From: JAEUJM01 sp044221555
GTDB lineage: Bacteria > Actinomycetota > Acidimicrobiia > Acidimicrobiales > DATDAH01
DNA length: 64,000 nucleotides
Direction of reading: 5' to 3'
Assembly (NCBI GenBank): GCA_044221555.1
Contig: JBGAOY010000001.1
Span: 558,001 to 622,000, forward strand
The position numbers were made by a program, and so were the translations under genes. The notes under the pieces were generated by a model. That model did not search any database. It was given only the letters and a program-made list of their open reading frames with translations, and was not told the origin of the DNA. Shown in pieces: positions 63,127 through 64,000 of this stretch. Numbering within the stretch: the stretch's first letter is position 1; every line of letters starts with the position of its first letter.

Positions 63127-64000
63127 GCTGAGGCTCGCGAGCCGTGCCACCAGCACCTCCATCACCAGCTCGGGGGGCCACGCCTTGGCCCCCCGAAGAT
63201 CGAGGTCGGCCTGGCCCAGCAGGCGCAGGGCCCGGCGCAGGCGGTCCGTGCCCAGCTTGCGGCCCTGCTCGAGCGCCTTCTTGGCGGGGTACGTCGAGCC
63301 TTTCATCCCCAAGAGCTCGGCCGCGGCCTTCTCGCTCCGGGCGGCAGCCCCGTCTAGGCGCACCATCCGGGCGTAGTGCCCGTGCAGGCTGCCCATCACC
63401 TGCAACGGGTGCTTGTCGCCCGCGCCGAGGATGCGGTGCAACCGGTCGAGGGCGAGCGGGATCTTGCCCTGGTCGATGGCATCGGTGAGCTCCCACGGGG
63501 GCACCGAGCCGGCTTCCCCCAGGTAGGGCTCGACGTCGTCGACGCTGAGGCGCGCGCCCGGCCCGAAGGCCGCTTCGAGCGTGTCGAGCAGGCCGGCGAG
63601 ACGATCGACGTCGTCGGCCAGCCGGGCCACCACCGCCGAGCGGGCGTCGCGATCCAACACCACGCCGGCGGCCCCGAGATGCGCGTCGAGGAACGTCTTG
63701 CGCTCGGCGGGTCGGGCCAAGGTGGTGTTGGTGACCACTCCCCCGGCCTGGGCGATGGCCTCCGTGAGCTTCTTCGGGACCGCGGGCAGCCGGGCCCCCT
63801 TGTCCCCCATGGCCGGCTCCCAGGCCAGCACCAGGGACGTGGTGGGCGAGGGGTCGCCGAGGTACGTCAGGAGCGGGCCGAGGTCGGCCACCTTGGCGAA
63901 CCGGGCCAGGTTGCGCATCACCACGATGCGGCGATCGGTGAGGAACGGGAGCGTCTGCGCGGCGTCGACGGCAACCGCGAGCTCATAGTCGTCGCCGGCG
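63118..64000 (-). CDS. holA: DNA polymerase III delta subunit (N-terminal end outside window)
   Basis: About 294 residues visible; the frame stays open to the window edge, so the N-terminus is missing. Early part: YELAVAVDAAQTLPFLTDRR then IVVMRNL, which is the beta-strand region following the delta P-loop-like fold. Later: LGDPSPTTSLVLAWEPAM, VPPWELTDAIDQGKIPLALD and PLQVMGSLHGHYARMVRLDG in the collar helices. Delta opens the beta clamp on the clamp loader. It sits before rpsT-lepA in the common gene order. Confidence 0.9.
   Translation of the reverse strand, partial: AGDDYELAVAVDAAQTLPFLTDRRIVVMRNLARFAKVADLGPLLTYLGDPSPTTSLVLAWEPAMGDKGARLPAVPKKLTEAIAQAGGVVTNTTLARPAERKTFLDAHLGAAGVVLDRDARSAVVARLADDVDRLAGLLDTLEAAFGPGARLSVDDVEPYLGEAGSVPPWELTDAIDQGKIPLALDRLHRILGAGDKHPLQVMGSLHGHYARMVRLDGAAARSEKAAAELLGMKGSTYPAKKALEQGRKLGTDRLRRALRLLGQADLDLRGAKAWPPELVMEVLVARLASLSRR

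Noticed and set aside
60731..63496. Single 921-residue protein including lepA
   Set aside because: The upstream 325 residues are antisense to rpsT and holA. LepA begins at the ATG at 62515.
63118..64000. A start for holA at the GTG/ATG near 63924
   Set aside because: The frame continues upstream with good delta-subunit sequence (VAVDAAQTLPFLTDRR) to the window edge, so the gene is truncated by the window and the start is outside.

Overview
The window is very G+C-rich chromosomal DNA from an actinobacterium. Three things point to the class Acidimicrobiia or a close relative: a BldD-type regulator, a single-chain glycyl-tRNA synthetase, and a set of small RDD/TM2 membrane proteins with Trp-rich ends. 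This placement is inference; there is no rRNA in the window.

Layout. Bases 1-12,000 hold an accessory set: a partial PQQ-type sugar dehydrogenase, a DivIVA-like coiled-coil protein, a GMC oxidoreductase with an extra C-terminal domain and a coupled small protein, a radical SAM/PAS protein, ExoD, a HAD hydrolase, a 19-residue DxDGDG repeat protein, a GNAT and a short UvrA paralogue. Bases 12,279-14,900 look like a small tRNA-Val-bounded island: an intact tRNA-Val(TAC), a 42-nt 3' tRNA remnant about 2.5 kb away, and between them a DUF433/DUF5615 toxin-antitoxin-like pair, an alpha/beta hydrolase and a SnoaL-like protein. Bases 14,983-28,988 carry a secreted DUF11/RTX protein, NUDIX and inositol-phosphatase-like enzymes, an amidase-sulfatase-hydrolase operon, a FtsX/ABC pair whose ATPase ends in a cyclic-nucleotide-binding domain, two lipoproteins, a YggT-like protein, two tRNAs and an HTH protein running into tRNA-Asn.

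Bases 29,000-64,000 are largely the conserved bacterial housekeeping block, mostly on the minus strand and read right to left: holA, lepA, photolyase, hrcA-dnaJ-rsmE, a bldD-like gene, hemW, a potADBC polyamine transporter, a BldC-like HTH gene, phoH-ybeY-corC-era, uppS-recO, glyS, a methyltransferase, ppdK, dnaG and rpoD. On the plus strand are rpsT, a Wzz/BY-kinase fusion with a zinc ribbon, a DinG helicase behind a short coupled upstream ORF, and the RDD/TM2/DUF4190 proteins.

Many genes have a TANNNT -10-like hexamer only 6-11 nt before the start codon and no Shine-Dalgarno, which suggests widespread leaderless transcripts. The bldD-like gene instead has a consensus promoter, TTGAAC-N17-TATGAT. 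I found no CRISPR array, insertion sequence, integrase or rRNA operon. The most interesting items are the tRNA-Val island, the BldD-like protein with an intact c-di-GMP signature beside the heat-shock genes, the several domain fusions, the 19-residue acidic repeat protein and the leaderless-start pattern.
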